This document shows, piece by piece, positions 7,907 through 16,412 of a DNA stretch of 64,000 nt. The stretch is from Lysinibacillus sp. B2A1 (GTDB lineage Bacteria; Bacillota; Bacilli; Bacillales_A; Planococcaceae): NCBI GenBank assembly GCA_002973635.1, contig CP027224.1, positions 1,002,501-1,066,500 on the forward strand. The letters run 5' to 3'. Positions within the stretch are counted from its first letter, which is position 1, and every line of letters starts with the position of its first letter. A model generated the notes under the pieces. The model had not been told where the DNA came from. It saw nothing but the letters and a program-made list of their open reading frames with translations, and did not search any database. The translations under genes were made by a program, and so were the position numbers.

Positions 7907-8965
7907 ATGGCAGTAGAAGCAGTAGTTTTACAGGCTTTAATAGATGAAAAATTAAAGCCGTTTGTAAAAAAGATTGATGAGGAAGCTTATTATGCGGAGG
8001 AATATTTATTTGCTCTTGGAAAAGCAGGTTTTTTCGAATCATCACAAAAGGATGAACAAAGTACACTTCTAGATGAGCTAACAATTGTACAAGAAACGGC
8101 AAAGGTCTGTATGACAACTGCATTTTGCCTATGGTGCCACCTTGCTGCATTAACCTATATTCGTAAAACGAGCAATTCTGGGTTACGTGCAGCAGTATTA
8201 CCTTTACTTGAAGGTGGAGAGCTGCTTGGAGCCACAGGTTTATCGAATCCTATGAAGTTTTACGCAGGTCTAGAAAAGCTGCATTTATCAGCTGAACGTG
8301 TTGACGGTGGCTATCTTTTAAACGGTGTGTTACCTGCCGTTTCCAACTTAGCCGATAATCATTGGTTTGGAGCCATTGCCTGCTATGAAGGAAAAGAAGT
8401 GATGCTATTCGTCAATACAAATAATTCATCAATCACTCTGAAAGAAAAAGTTCATTTCTTAGGAGTTAATGGTAGTGCCACTTATAGCTGCAAATTTGAT
8501 CAAGTCTTTGTAGCTGATGAATATGTAGTTGCACACGATGCTAGTATATTTGTTGATACGATTCGACCGACATTTGTACTGTATCAAATACCACTAGGCT
8601 TTGGTGTGCTGGAGGCGTGCATTGAAGGAATAGAAAAAGTGAAAGCAAAGCAGAATGGCTGTAATGATTATTTACAGGTTCAGGCAGATGAACTTGCAAA
8701 AGAGCTTCAACAATTACAAGAAGCCTTACAATCAATCGTGCTAGCAGGTGGAACGGATTTATATGCAATTTGTCAGCTTCGCCTACAGACAGTCTATGCC
8801 ACATTGGCAGCAGTACAGGCAAATATGCTGCACAATGGATCTGCTGGTTATATCGTTGGTAGTGCACCTTCACGCAAGCTTCGAGAGGCCTATTTCTTTG
8901 CCAATTTAACACCAACGGTCAGACAGCTTGAGAAAATGACAAATATTATAAAGATCGCAGAATAA
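7907..8965 (+). CDS. acyl-CoA dehydrogenase-like flavoprotein
   Basis: This 352-residue protein has the acyl-CoA dehydrogenase fold. The N-terminal helices hold YYAEEYLFALGKAGFFESS, the beta domain holds LLGATGLSNPMKF and VNGSATYSCKFDQVFV, and the C-terminal helices end in SAPSRKLREAYFFANLTPTVRQL. It is shorter than typical dehydrogenases (about 380) and lacks an obvious catalytic glutamate. It may instead be a reduced-flavin monooxygenase of the DszC/SfnB type. I chose the ATG at 7907, which has AGGAG at 7894-7898, over an upstream GTG at 7898. Its neighbours fit catabolism of an imported organic, perhaps organosulfur, compound; this is inference. Confidence 0.7.
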   Translation: MAVEAVVLQALIDEKLKPFVKKIDEEAYYAEEYLFALGKAGFFESSQKDEQSTLLDELTIVQETAKVCMTTAFCLWCHLAALTYIRKTSNSGLRAAVLPLLEGGELLGATGLSNPMKFYAGLEKLHLSAERVDGGYLLNGVLPAVSNLADNHWFGAIACYEGKEVMLFVNTNNSSITLKEKVHFLGVNGSATYSCKFDQVFVADEYVVAHDASIFVDTIRPTFVLYQIPLGFGVLEACIEGIEKVKAKQNGCNDYLQVQADELAKELQQLQEALQSIVLAGGTDLYAICQLRLQTVYATLAAVQANMLHNGSAGYIVGSAPSRKLREAYFFANLTPTVRQLEKMTNIIKIAE

Positions 8966-8973
8966 CAATGAGT

Positions 8974-9010
8974 AACCTTGAGAGGCTTATGGCCAATCAA
9001 GGTTTTCTTG
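8974..9010 (+). terminator. terminator after flavoprotein gene
   Basis: AACCTTGA at 8974-8981 pairs with TCAAGGTT at 8997-9004, followed by TTCTTG. Confidence 0.7.
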
Positions 9011-9132
9011 CATTTAATAGGAAAAACGTTGCCACATTTTATCATTCTTGACTTCTTTTGAAAGCATGTTTATTCCAGAAAAACATATAGTGTATATTGA
9101 GAATTATGAGTATGGAAATGAAAGGGGATTGT

Positions 9133-11199
9133 GTGGATAAATCTAAGTCGAATCAGCGCAAAGATTTAGAGGAGAATGCAAAGGATCAGCAGTTAGAGCA
9201 ATTTCGTGTCGATAATGATGGAACAAAGATGACGACAAATCAGGGGCTTAAAGTTTCGAATGATGAAGATTCCTTGAAAGCAGGAGTACGTGGTCCAACG
9301 ATAATGGAGGATTTTCACCTCAGAGAAAAAATAACTCATTTTGATCATGAGCGTATCCCTGAGCGTGTCGTTCATGCAAGAGGATTTGCTGCTCATGGCG
9401 AATTTGAATTGTATGAGTCGATGAAAGAGTATACAAAGGCAAGGTTTTTACAGGAACCTGGAAAAAAAACACCTGTCTTTGTAAGGTTTTCGACAGTAGT
9501 GGGAAGTCTCGGCTCGATGGATACAGCTCGAGATGTACGTGGGTTTGCCACGAAGTTTTACACTGATGAAGGCAATTATGATTTAGTTGGCAATAATATT
9601 CCTGTCTTTTTTATTCAGGATGCCATTAAGTTTCCTGATTTAATTCATGCTGTAAAACCAGAGCCTCATAATGATATGCCCCAAGCTGCCTCTGCGCATG
9701 ATACATTTTGGGATTTCGTCGCGAATAATCAAGAAATTGCACATATGGTGATGTGGGTTATGTCGGATCGAGCAATACCTAGAAGCTTTCGGATGATGGA
9801 GGGCTTCGGTGTCCATGCATTCCGTTTCGTCAATGAAAAAGGAAAGTCAAGATTTGTGAAGTTTCATTGGAAGCCTGTGCTAGGAGTTCATTCATTGGTT
9901 TGGGATGAGGCACAAATTATCGGTGGAAAGGATTCAGATTTTCAACGACGTGATTTATGGGAAGCTATTGAAATTGGCGATTACCCTGAATTTGAGCTAG
10001 GCGTGCAGATGCTTGAGCCAGAGGATGAATTTAAATTTGATTTTGATATTTTAGATGCTACAAAGCTTTGGCCTGAAGAAATGGTGCCTGTGAAAAAAAT
10101 TGGAAAAATGACCTTGAATCGTAATGTGGATAATGTTTTTGCTGAAACAGAACAGGTCGCCTTCCATCCAGGAAATGTAGTACCAGGTATAGATTTTACC
10201 AATGATCCACTTTTACAGGGGCGTCTATTTTCTTATTTAGATACACAGCTCATACGCCTAGGTGGACCTAACTTTGCGGAAATACCGATTAATCGACCTG
10301 TCTGCCCAATTCACAACAATCAACGCAATGGCTTTAGTCGACAAACCATCAATTTAGGAAGGGTCAGTTACCATAAAAACTCTTTGGCAAATAATACTCC
10401 TTCGACATCTACAGCAAAGGAGGGCGGCTATGTTCACTATGAGGAAAAGGTGGAAGGGCGTATTACACGAGCGCGAAGCAAATCCTTTGATGATCACTTT
10501 TCACAGGCTAGGTTGTTCTGGAATAGTATGTCGCCTCCAGAAAAGCAGCATATTATTGAAGCCTTTAGCTTTGAGGTAGGAAAAGTAAAAAGTAAATCAG
10601 TACGCCAGCAGGTCGTCAATATGTTTGTTCGAGTGGATAAAGCGATGGCAACAACAATAGCGGATAATGTTGGGGTCAATCGCCCAACCGGTGAACAAAT
10701 AAATGTTACAGCATCCTCCCCAGCGCTGAGCCAGGCGAATACAATAAAAGTACCTCAAACACTAAGGGTTGGTGTGCTTATTGGCGATGGTTTTGACGCT
10801 AATGAGGTGGGAGAAGTGCTGAAGTATTTAACAAGGCAAGGCGTACGATACAGTATTATTTCAGATAGGCTAGGGGTAGTGACTAGTAGTAATGGTGTAC
10901 AATTAACCGCAAGTGAAACATTCATTACAACCGATGCAGTATTATTTGATTCATTATATGTTGTAGGTGTAAAGGCAAATAATCAGGCGAAGTTTAATAC
11001 TCATATTGTTAACTACATGAACGAATCGTATCGTCATTATAAGCCAATTGGTATTGCTACAACGGGAACGACATTTTTTAATATGTCCAATGCAAATGTA
11101 GGACCAGGGATTGTGTTGGCAACGGGTAATAAAGATTTTGCAAGAAAGTATGTTGATGCCATTGCCCAGCAACGATTTTGGCAGCGTAATATTTATTAA
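9133..11199 (+). CDS. katE: large-subunit catalase (HPII/KatE type)
   Basis: This 688-residue clade 2 catalase breaks down hydrogen peroxide in the cytoplasm. The catalytic His is in [13 protein letters not shown] (about residue 81), the Asn is in [12 protein letters not shown], and the heme-ligand Tyr is in [19 protein letters not shown]. The last 150 residues form the flavodoxin/DJ-1-like domain ([20 protein letters not shown]) found only in large catalases. I chose GTG at 9133, preceded by AAAGGGG, because it matches the start of B. subtilis KatE (686 aa); in-frame starts back to 9097 lack a ribosome site. I found no convincing sigma-B promoter. Confidence 0.93.
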   Translation: MDKSKSNQRKDLEENAKDQQLEQFRVDNDGTKMTTNQGLKVSNDEDSLKAGVRGPTIMEDFHLREKITHFDHERIPERVVHARGFAAHGEFELYESMKEYTKARFLQEPGKKTPVFVRFSTVVGSLGSMDTARDVRGFATKFYTDEGNYDLVGNNIPVFFIQDAIKFPDLIHAVKPEPHNDMPQAASAHDTFWDFVANNQEIAHMVMWVMSDRAIPRSFRMMEGFGVHAFRFVNEKGKSRFVKFHWKPVLGVHSLVWDEAQIIGGKDSDFQRRDLWEAIEIGDYPEFELGVQMLEPEDEFKFDFDILDATKLWPEEMVPVKKIGKMTLNRNVDNVFAETEQVAFHPGNVVPGIDFTNDPLLQGRLFSYLDTQLIRLGGPNFAEIPINRPVCPIHNNQRNGFSRQTINLGRVSYHKNSLANNTPSTSTAKEGGYVHYEEKVEGRITRARSKSFDDHFSQARLFWNSMSPPEKQHIIEAFSFEVGKVKSKSVRQQVVNMFVRVDKAMATTIADNVGVNRPTGEQINVTASSPALSQANTIKVPQTLRVGVLIGDGFDANEVGEVLKYLTRQGVRYSIISDRLGVVTSSNGVQLTASETFITTDAVLFDSLYVVGVKANNQAKFNTHIVNYMNESYRHYKPIGIATTGTTFFNMSNANVGPGIVLATGNKDFARKYVDAIAQQRFWQRNIY

Positions 11200-11300
11200 C
11201 TAGTCGTATTTATCCACAAGGAATGGCTAACTGATTTGCATCATACTTTTACACTGAGTCGAGTAAACCATGTATGCGTGACACTTTATTCGATATTAAT

Positions 11301-11341
11301 AAAGTCTCTCATGTTTTTAAAAAGAAGATGAGAGACTTTTT
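11301..11341 (+). terminator. terminator after catalase
   Basis: AAAGTCTCTCAT at 11301-11312 pairs with ATGAGAGACTTT at 11328-11339 and continues into T. Confidence 0.85.
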
Positions 11342-11501
11342 GCTGCTTACCATATATTCAAAATGTTGCATCATAACTTAACAAAACTTTTTCATGGTTC
11401 GTACCTGTTTTAATCAAGAAAATATTACTAAATTTTCTGTAAATGATATCTCATTGCATTCAAATTTTGTAAGTGATATGGTGGTAAATGAGGTGAAATT
11501 T

Positions 11502-12839
11502 ATGGAAAAATTTGATATTGCAATTATTGGCGCAGGTCCAGGCGGCTATGTGGCAGCTATTTATGCAGCTAAAAGTGGTAAGAAAGTAGCTTTAGTAGAA
11601 CGTCATAAAGTAGGAGGTGCCTGCTACAATGTTGGGTGTATCCCTTCTAAGATCTTGCTGGAGCATAGTAAGCTTGTGCAGGAAATAAAACGCGGTAATG
11701 ATTGGGGTATTGAAACACCTGAAGTAAATGTGAATTTTCCACGGTTGATGCAGCGGAAGGATTCCTTGATTAAAGAACTTTTAGCAAATATTGAAGGTTA
11801 TATTTTAAGTAATCACATCACGTTTTACCGCGGTGAAGCTTCAGTTACGAAGGATTTGACTGTAACTGTCGGAAAAGAAATCTTTACTGCGACGGATATT
11901 ATTCTAGCAACAGGAAGTAAACCATTTGTACCACCATTCAAAGGTTTAGAGTCATCTAGATACTATACGACAGATACTTTTTTTACTATTGATGAGCTAC
12001 CAAAGCAGTTAACCATTATTGGCGGCGGTGTTATTGCAGTAGAAATGGCATTTAGCTTAGCGCCACTTGGAACAAAGGTAACAATGCTGAATCATAGTGA
12101 GGATATTTTACAGACGGAAGAACCGGATGCAAGACCTCTAATACGACAAAAAATGAAAAAACTTGGGATTGAACTTGTAACGAATTTTCAATTTAACCAT
12201 TTTAAAGACAATGAAATTCATACATCTAAAGGAATTTATACATATGAAAATCTTTTATTTGCGACAGGTAGACGTCCAAATACAGAAATAGCTCAGCAAT
12301 TGGGATTAACATTTGACGGTCGTTTAATTGCTGTCAATGAGCATCTAGAAACAAGTCAGCCACATATTTATGCAATAGGTGATTTAGTTGGTGGCTATCA
12401 GTTAGCTCATTCAGCTAGTGCAGAGGGTATTCATGTAATCGATCATATTTTAGGAAATAAACCTCCATTAATTGAACAAGAAGCTATTCCTCGTTGTGTT
12501 TATACACATCCTGAAATTGCTACATTTGGTTTATTAGAGAATCAGGTGAAGGAGCCATATACTGTTGTAAAAATGCCTGTTCACTCCAATTCTAAGGCAC
12601 TAATGGAGGAAAATACAGAAGGCTTTGTAAAGCTGATTGCTACAAAAGCAGAGGGGCATATATTAGGCGCATGTGTAGTTGCTGATGGGGCAACAGAAAT
12701 ACTAAATGCAATTTTAGCGACGAAAAATGCTGGTGGCACTGCTCATACGCTTGCAAAAATGATATTCCCACATCCAACAGTATCAGAGCATATTGGCGAC
12801 GCAGCAAAAGGTATTTTTAATAAAGCTATACATCAATAA
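11502..12839 (+). CDS. dihydrolipoyl dehydrogenase family oxidoreductase
   Basis: This 445-residue FAD/NAD protein is a class I disulfide oxidoreductase. The FAD site is IGAGPGGYVAAIYAA, the redox disulfide CYNVGCIPSK, the NAD site IIGGGVIAVEMA and the second FAD motif YAIGDLVGG. The C-terminal catalytic His-Glu is in FPHPTVSEHIGDA. It is slightly short for E3 (about 470). It stands alone, away from any 2-oxo acid dehydrogenase genes, so its partner is unknown. GAGGTG at 11490-11495 fixes the ATG at 11502; an upstream extension to 11394 lacks one. Its terminator has been split by mobile elements. Confidence 0.88.
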   Translation: MEKFDIAIIGAGPGGYVAAIYAAKSGKKVALVERHKVGGACYNVGCIPSKILLEHSKLVQEIKRGNDWGIETPEVNVNFPRLMQRKDSLIKELLANIEGYILSNHITFYRGEASVTKDLTVTVGKEIFTATDIILATGSKPFVPPFKGLESSRYYTTDTFFTIDELPKQLTIIGGGVIAVEMAFSLAPLGTKVTMLNHSEDILQTEEPDARPLIRQKMKKLGIELVTNFQFNHFKDNEIHTSKGIYTYENLLFATGRRPNTEIAQQLGLTFDGRLIAVNEHLETSQPHIYAIGDLVGGYQLAHSASAEGIHVIDHILGNKPPLIEQEAIPRCVYTHPEIATFGLLENQVKEPYTVVKMPVHSNSKALMEENTEGFVKLIATKAEGHILGACVVADGATEILNAILATKNAGGTAHTLAKMIFPHPTVSEHIGDAAKGIFNKAIHQ

Positions 12840-12848
12840 TCTATAAAA

Positions 12849-12879
12849 CTACATTCATTATCAAATAAAATGAATGTAG
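12849..12879 (+). terminator. hairpin copy 1: displaced half of lpd terminator
   Basis: This 31-bp hairpin has arms CTACATTCATT and AATGAATGTAG and starts 9 bp after the lpd stop. It is identical to 13555-13585 and 15144-15174. Here the T run is missing because an inserted element begins directly after the stem. Confidence 0.75.
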
Positions 12880-12959
12880 ATTCATGTTGTTGAAATACTA
12901 TTATGTCAATGAAATCAAGGTGACAAATTAAAAAGTATAGCCCTTTTTCAAAACGAGGG

Positions 12960-13090
12960 GTTGATCTACGTTCCGACTGAGTGCTTTCCTGGGGGCGTCC
13001 GATGAGCCGCTTCACTCGCGTTGCTCGCTCCAGGGTCTCATCTGTGACGCTGAATCCCCAAGGAGTCACTCAGTCTACACTCCAATCAAC
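12960..13090 (-). repeat. GC-rich Bacillaceae intergenic repeat, reverse copy
   Basis: On the minus strand it begins GTTGATTGGAGTG and contains GAGACCCTGGAGCGAG, GAAGCGGCTCATCGG and GGAAAGC blocks, ending in CGGAACGTAGATCAAC. It is imperfectly palindromic. The same ordered blocks form the forward copy at 13364-13490. I recognise the type from intergenic DNA of many Bacillaceae; its function is unknown. Confidence 0.7.
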
Positions 13091-13363
13091 CATTGCTCAT
13101 CGTATTTTCATTGGCATTTCACATAAATGTATAGTGATAAATTGAAGTCTTAACCATCACTATTTTGTGCAAAAATGAAGCTTTGATAACATTTTTCTAT
13201 ACGACAGCAGTAAGTAGCTTTATGTTTAGTGACAAAGTAGTTTTATATTTAAAATGTAGCATTATAGAATTGTACCACTATTCTATCCATTTAATGATGG
13301 TGAGTAATATGCCTTTACTTTTCTTTTGAGGGAAGAAAATATTTAAAGTTCTACACTATTGCT

Positions 13364-13490
13364 GATTGGAGTGCAAGGCTACTCGACTCCCGTGGGATAG
13401 CGAGACAGACGAGACCCTGCACGGAGCGCCAGCGCAGGAAGCGGCTCGTCGCTCGCCCACTGGAAAGCGAGTAGCCTGGAACGGAAATCA
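13364..13490 (+). repeat. GC-rich Bacillaceae intergenic repeat, forward copy
   Basis: It begins GATTGGAGTGCAAGG and includes ACTCCCGTGGGA, GAGACCCTGCACGGAGCG, GGAAGCGGCTCGTCG and GGAAAGCGAG, ending GGAACGGAAATCA. It is inverted relative to 12960-13090, with 273 bp of AT-rich DNA between them in which I see nothing coding. Confidence 0.7.
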
Positions 13491-13554
13491 CCTTTATTTT
13501 GACTAAATATTCACAAAGAGTCCCTTGACTATTTGATTTTTCAACACTATTAAT

Positions 13555-13585
13555 CTACATTCATTATCAAATAAAATGAATGTAG
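13555..13585 (+). repeat. 31-bp hairpin copy 2
   Basis: It is identical to the copies at 12849-12879 and 15144-15174. It separates the 675-bp element from the IS and is best read as a target-site duplication of the lpd terminator. Confidence 0.75.
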
Positions 13586-13683
13586 ATTCATTCTGTTGAA
13601 AAACAAAATCGTCTATAGACAAAATGTGAACATTCCAATAAAATTCTCTCATTAATGAAATAAGTGAAATGAGGGGATTTTTT

Positions 13684-15063
13684 ATGTACGTTACATACTC
13701 CAGAAGAGAGATTGAAGAGAATCGAAAATTCTACGAGATGATGTACGACCCTTCGCATCAGTTAGTGAAGATGGATCAAGTGATGGACTGGAATTTTGTA
13801 TCGAAACAATTGGAAGTTTTTTATCCATACAGTATTGGTCGCCCAACAAAAGATCCCATCATGTTGGTGAAAATCTTATTGATTCAGTATTTAGAAGGCT
13901 TTCGTTCAGTTCGTTTTACGTGTAAGCAAGTGAAGCAACACGCAACGTATCGCTGGTTTTTAGGCATTTCTCCTACAGAAAAAATTCCAGATCACTCAAC
14001 CATCTCTAAGTTTCTTTCGCAACGTCTGCAGGGTGTGACGTTTTGGGAGGAACTTTTTCAACATTGTCTTCTTTTCATTCACGATGAAGGATTTATTGCG
14101 AACGAAACATGGGTGGCAGATGAAACGGAATTAAAAGCGAATGCCAATAAACGGGTGCGTAACGTACAGATTGAAGAGAAAATCATAGAAGAAAAAGAGG
14201 ATGATTTAACGCTTATTAATGAACACCGTGCGCGTCATGGGAAGAAATTTCTTATGACAAAAGAGCCAAAGGTAGAAGAAAAGCGAACAAATAGTAGCCC
14301 TGTGGATCCGGAAGCACGTTTGTCTGTTAAACATGATGAACGTGGGCGCTTTGCGTATTTTGAGCACCGTATTGTGGATTCGTTACATAACTTTATTATT
14401 GCGACAGATGTCACAGCTGCGAATGTACCAGGGCATCGTAAATTAGTAGGACAAGTGGATCAATTAAAGCAATTATTTGGGCAATACGCGAAGGAAATAG
14501 CGCTCGACTCAGGTTATTACAATGCCCCTCTTGCCCGAAGATTGTTTGAAAGGAAATTCTTCGTTTATATGTCTTATCGACGATTCGCAACGAAGGACCA
14601 CCCGAATTGTCGCCGTTATCAGTTTAAACAGGTGAATGAGGATCTCTATGCCTGTCCATGTGGTGTACCATTTTATTATAAAACAACGAATCGACAGGGC
14701 TATCACGAATTCAAACCACCAAAAGGAAGTTGTCAATTCTGCCCTTTTGTAAAAAGGGAAAACGAAGACCGTGTGTTACGAATTTCGATTCACCAAGAAA
14801 TTTATAATCAATTACGAGGGCAACGCTTGTCCTATCGGGGGAAAATCCTTCGTTCTGTACGTCCAGCCACTGTCGAACTTAGCTTCGCACATAGTAAAGA
14901 ACTCCACGGTTTACGCTATGCGCGTTACCGTGGAGTCCAAAAAGTAAAAAGACAAGTTTTGATGACAGCCATCATACAAAACTTGAAAAAGTGGACCAAA
15001 CTCCGCTCACTCAAGCAAATTGGTCTACACCTAACACATGAAATTATAGAAGAATCTGTTTAA
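13684..15063 (+). CDS. IS1182-family transposase
   Basis: This 459-residue transposase has the DUF772-type N-terminal domain (RPTKDPIMLVKILLIQYL, then IPDHSTISKF) and an IS4-like DDE core. Candidate acidic residues are in WVADETELKAN, EIALDSGYYNA and the C-terminal VELSFAHSKE segment. A zinc-like cysteine cluster CPCGVPF...GSCQFCPF lies between them. The ATG at 13684 has GAGGGG at 13671-13676; five codons upstream of it are probably not translated. It is full length with no stop or frameshift. Confidence 0.9.
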   Translation: MYVTYSRREIEENRKFYEMMYDPSHQLVKMDQVMDWNFVSKQLEVFYPYSIGRPTKDPIMLVKILLIQYLEGFRSVRFTCKQVKQHATYRWFLGISPTEKIPDHSTISKFLSQRLQGVTFWEELFQHCLLFIHDEGFIANETWVADETELKANANKRVRNVQIEEKIIEEKEDDLTLINEHRARHGKKFLMTKEPKVEEKRTNSSPVDPEARLSVKHDERGRFAYFEHRIVDSLHNFIIATDVTAANVPGHRKLVGQVDQLKQLFGQYAKEIALDSGYYNAPLARRLFERKFFVYMSYRRFATKDHPNCRRYQFKQVNEDLYACPCGVPFYYKTTNRQGYHEFKPPKGSCQFCPFVKRENEDRVLRISIHQEIYNQLRGQRLSYRGKILRSVRPATVELSFAHSKELHGLRYARYRGVQKVKRQVLMTAIIQNLKKWTKLRSLKQIGLHLTHEIIEESV

Positions 15064-15082
15064 AAAAACAAATAGAATCATA

Positions 15083-15115
15083 AAAATGCCATAAAAAATT
15101 TGTGGCATTTTCATT
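15083..15115 (+). terminator. terminator inside the IS
   Basis: AAAATGCCA at 15083-15091 pairs with TGGCATTTT at 15103-15111, 20 bp after the transposase stop. Confidence 0.65.
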
Positions 15116-15143
15116 GACATAATCTTATTTCAACACTATGAAT

Positions 15144-15182
15144 CTACATTCATTATCAAATAAAATGAATGTAGATTTTTTT
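15144..15182 (+). terminator. hairpin copy 3 with T run: original lpd terminator end
   Basis: This is the third identical 31-bp hairpin (15144-15174), here followed by ATTTTTTTGG. Joined in thought to the sequence before copy 1, it rebuilds an ordinary terminator directly behind the dihydrolipoyl-dehydrogenase-like gene. Confidence 0.8.
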
Positions 15183-15281
15183 GGTAAAAAGCCTATTGAC
15201 TTTGTAGGTTTTTATGATAAATTAAATTTATAAGATTACTTGGTATTTTGCGTTATTGAGTTGACTAGACATCTAGAGGCT

Positions 15282-15336
15282 TCTATTACAAAGCGAATTT
15301 TCACTTTGTAGATATAGAGGCTTTTTTTATTATTTT
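15282..15336 (+). terminator. possible hairpin/terminator upstream of flavin reductase
   Basis: ACAAAG and CTTTGT arms, flanked by CTAT/ATAG, are followed by AGGCTTTTTTTATT. AGAGGCTT occurs on both sides of the hairpin. It may be a terminator or a leader structure of the ssuE-like gene. The rest of 15183-15440 shows no gene. Confidence 0.4.
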
Positions 15337-15440
15337 TATGTCTCCTATTGGGATAGAGGGAGAACCGGTCAACATGAGATGTTAATTGTTTATGTTATAT
15401 GTTTGAGGAATTATTTTACTAATTAAAAGGAGTGGTCAGG

Positions 15441-15974
15441 ATGACAAAAGCAGTTATCATTAATGGAAGTAATTCAAAAAATTCTCGTGTAACAGCTATT
15501 CATGAAAAAGTGGAGAACTTTTTTAAAGCACAGGGGATAACTGTCCACAATAATTTTGTATACGAATTGCCTGCAGAGGATTTGCTAACAGCTAATTTTA
15601 CAAGCAAGGCTATTATTTCTGAAAATAAGCAAATAGAAGAAGCGGACATCATTGTAGTTTTAACGCCGATTTATAAAGCATCCTATACAGGTATTTTAAA
15701 AACGTATATAGATTTGTTACCGCAAAAGGCATTGCTTGGAAAGCTAATTTTGCCGATTGCAGTGGGCGGCTCTATTGGCCATTTACTTGCACTTGAATAT
15801 GCTTTAAAACCGATTTTGGCAGTCTTAGGGGCCACAAACATTGCTCATTCTGTATATATTTTAGATCAACAAATTATTCGACTTGAAAATGGAGGCTTTG
15901 CAATTGAGGAAGAAGCTATCCAACGACTAGATGTAGAGTTAAAGCAAATAGAGCAATTAGTGATAGTTAATTAA
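15441..15974 (+). CDS. NADPH-dependent FMN reductase, SsuE type
   Basis: This 177-residue flavodoxin-fold reductase supplies reduced FMN to a two-component monooxygenase. It opens AVIINGSNSKNSRV (phosphate loop) and has LTPIYKASYTGILKTYIDLLPQKAL and KLILPIAVGGSIGHLLALEYALKP, which are typical of SsuE of the alkanesulfonate system. AGGAG at 15428-15432 fixes the ATG at 15441. It has no adjacent monooxygenase. The flavoprotein at 7.9 kb and the ABC transporter at 4.2 kb could be functional partners; that link is inference. Confidence 0.8.
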   Translation: MTKAVIINGSNSKNSRVTAIHEKVENFFKAQGITVHNNFVYELPAEDLLTANFTSKAIISENKQIEEADIIVVLTPIYKASYTGILKTYIDLLPQKALLGKLILPIAVGGSIGHLLALEYALKPILAVLGATNIAHSVYILDQQIIRLENGGFAIEEEAIQRLDVELKQIEQLVIVN

Positions 15975-15993
15975 TGAAAATGTATGAAGCATG

Positions 15994-16040
15994 AAAAATA
16001 GCGCATTATAGGAAATACACCCCTATAATGCGCTATTTTT
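15994..16040. terminator. bidirectional terminator
   Basis: A perfect 19-bp inverted repeat, AAAAATAGCGCATTATAGG at 15994-16012 and its complement at 16022-16040, serves the convergent flavin reductase and small minus-strand gene. Confidence 0.9.
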
Positions 16041-16194
16041 AATTGACTTCTGTCTCATCATTTTTCTCTGTCGATGTTGTAGAGAGATATAAGAAAGCCT
16101 CATCTTGCAATAGCAATATTTTTTCTTCACAAATACCGTGTGCTAATGGTCCCGAAAAAATAGATTCCCACCAAGTTCCTGTTGTTGTTGTCAT
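16039..16194 (-). CDS. small hypothetical protein, 51 aa
   Basis: On the minus strand an ATG at 16194 opens a 51-residue frame that begins MTTTTGTWWESIFSGPLAHG and ends TEKNDETEVN. GGGGG lies about 9-12 nt upstream, and the stop sits at the foot of a strong bidirectional terminator. Both points favour a real gene. The central part (ICEEKILLLQDEAFLYLS) could form a strand-rich fold. I do not recognise a named family, and no function can be given. Confidence 0.55.
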   Translation of the reverse strand: MTTTTGTWWESIFSGPLAHGICEEKILLLQDEAFLYLSTTSTEKNDETEVN

Positions 16195-16412
16195 TCATCC
16201 ACGCCCCCACTTCAATTTTTAAATATGTAGTTGTATATTTCCAAAAAACAAAAAACTAAAACCTCATGAAAGATTAAGCTCATTGAATCATCAACACCAC
16301 CTTGTTAGAAAGAGGAATTTTTGTCTTCAATGTTGTATCGTATAGACAATGATAGTTTGTTTCGAAATGAAAAAACTATGTATGCCATTTTTAAAAAAAG
16401 GGGTGCTTTAAG

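Larger units (their letters stand above)
12880..13554. mobile_element. 675-bp non-autonomous element with IS1182-like ends
   Basis: The segment lies exactly between two identical 31-bp hairpins. Its first 18 bases (ATTCATGTTGTTGAAATA) match the reverse complement of its last 18 at 14 positions. About 40 bp at its left edge also resemble the inverted right end of the neighbouring IS, including ATTATGTCAATGAAA. It has no open gene. It carries two GC-rich Bacillaceae repeats in opposite orientation. It is either a MITE-like relative or a deleted IS copy; the boundaries are inferred. Confidence 0.6.
13586..15143 (+). mobile_element. IS1182-family insertion sequence
   Basis: The 1558-bp element has one transposase gene. 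Its left end ATTCATTCTGTTGAAAAA matches the reverse complement of its right end at 15 of 18 positions. It is bounded on both sides by the same 31-bp hairpin, which fits insertion into a terminator palindrome with its duplication. The transposase frame is intact, so the element may be active. Confidence 0.8.

Noticed and set aside
9020..9132. Sigma-B promoter for the catalase gene
   Set aside because: KatE is sigma-B controlled in B. subtilis, but no GTTT-N13-15-GGGTA pair with good spacing is visible here.
12833..13069. 78-residue minus-strand frame downstream of lpd
   Set aside because: It spans the GC-rich repeat and the terminator hairpin, and has no ribosome site or family resemblance.
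15240..15336. Possible S-box or other riboswitch before the SsuE-like gene
   Set aside because: There is a hairpin and T run, but none of the conserved S-box blocks can be found.
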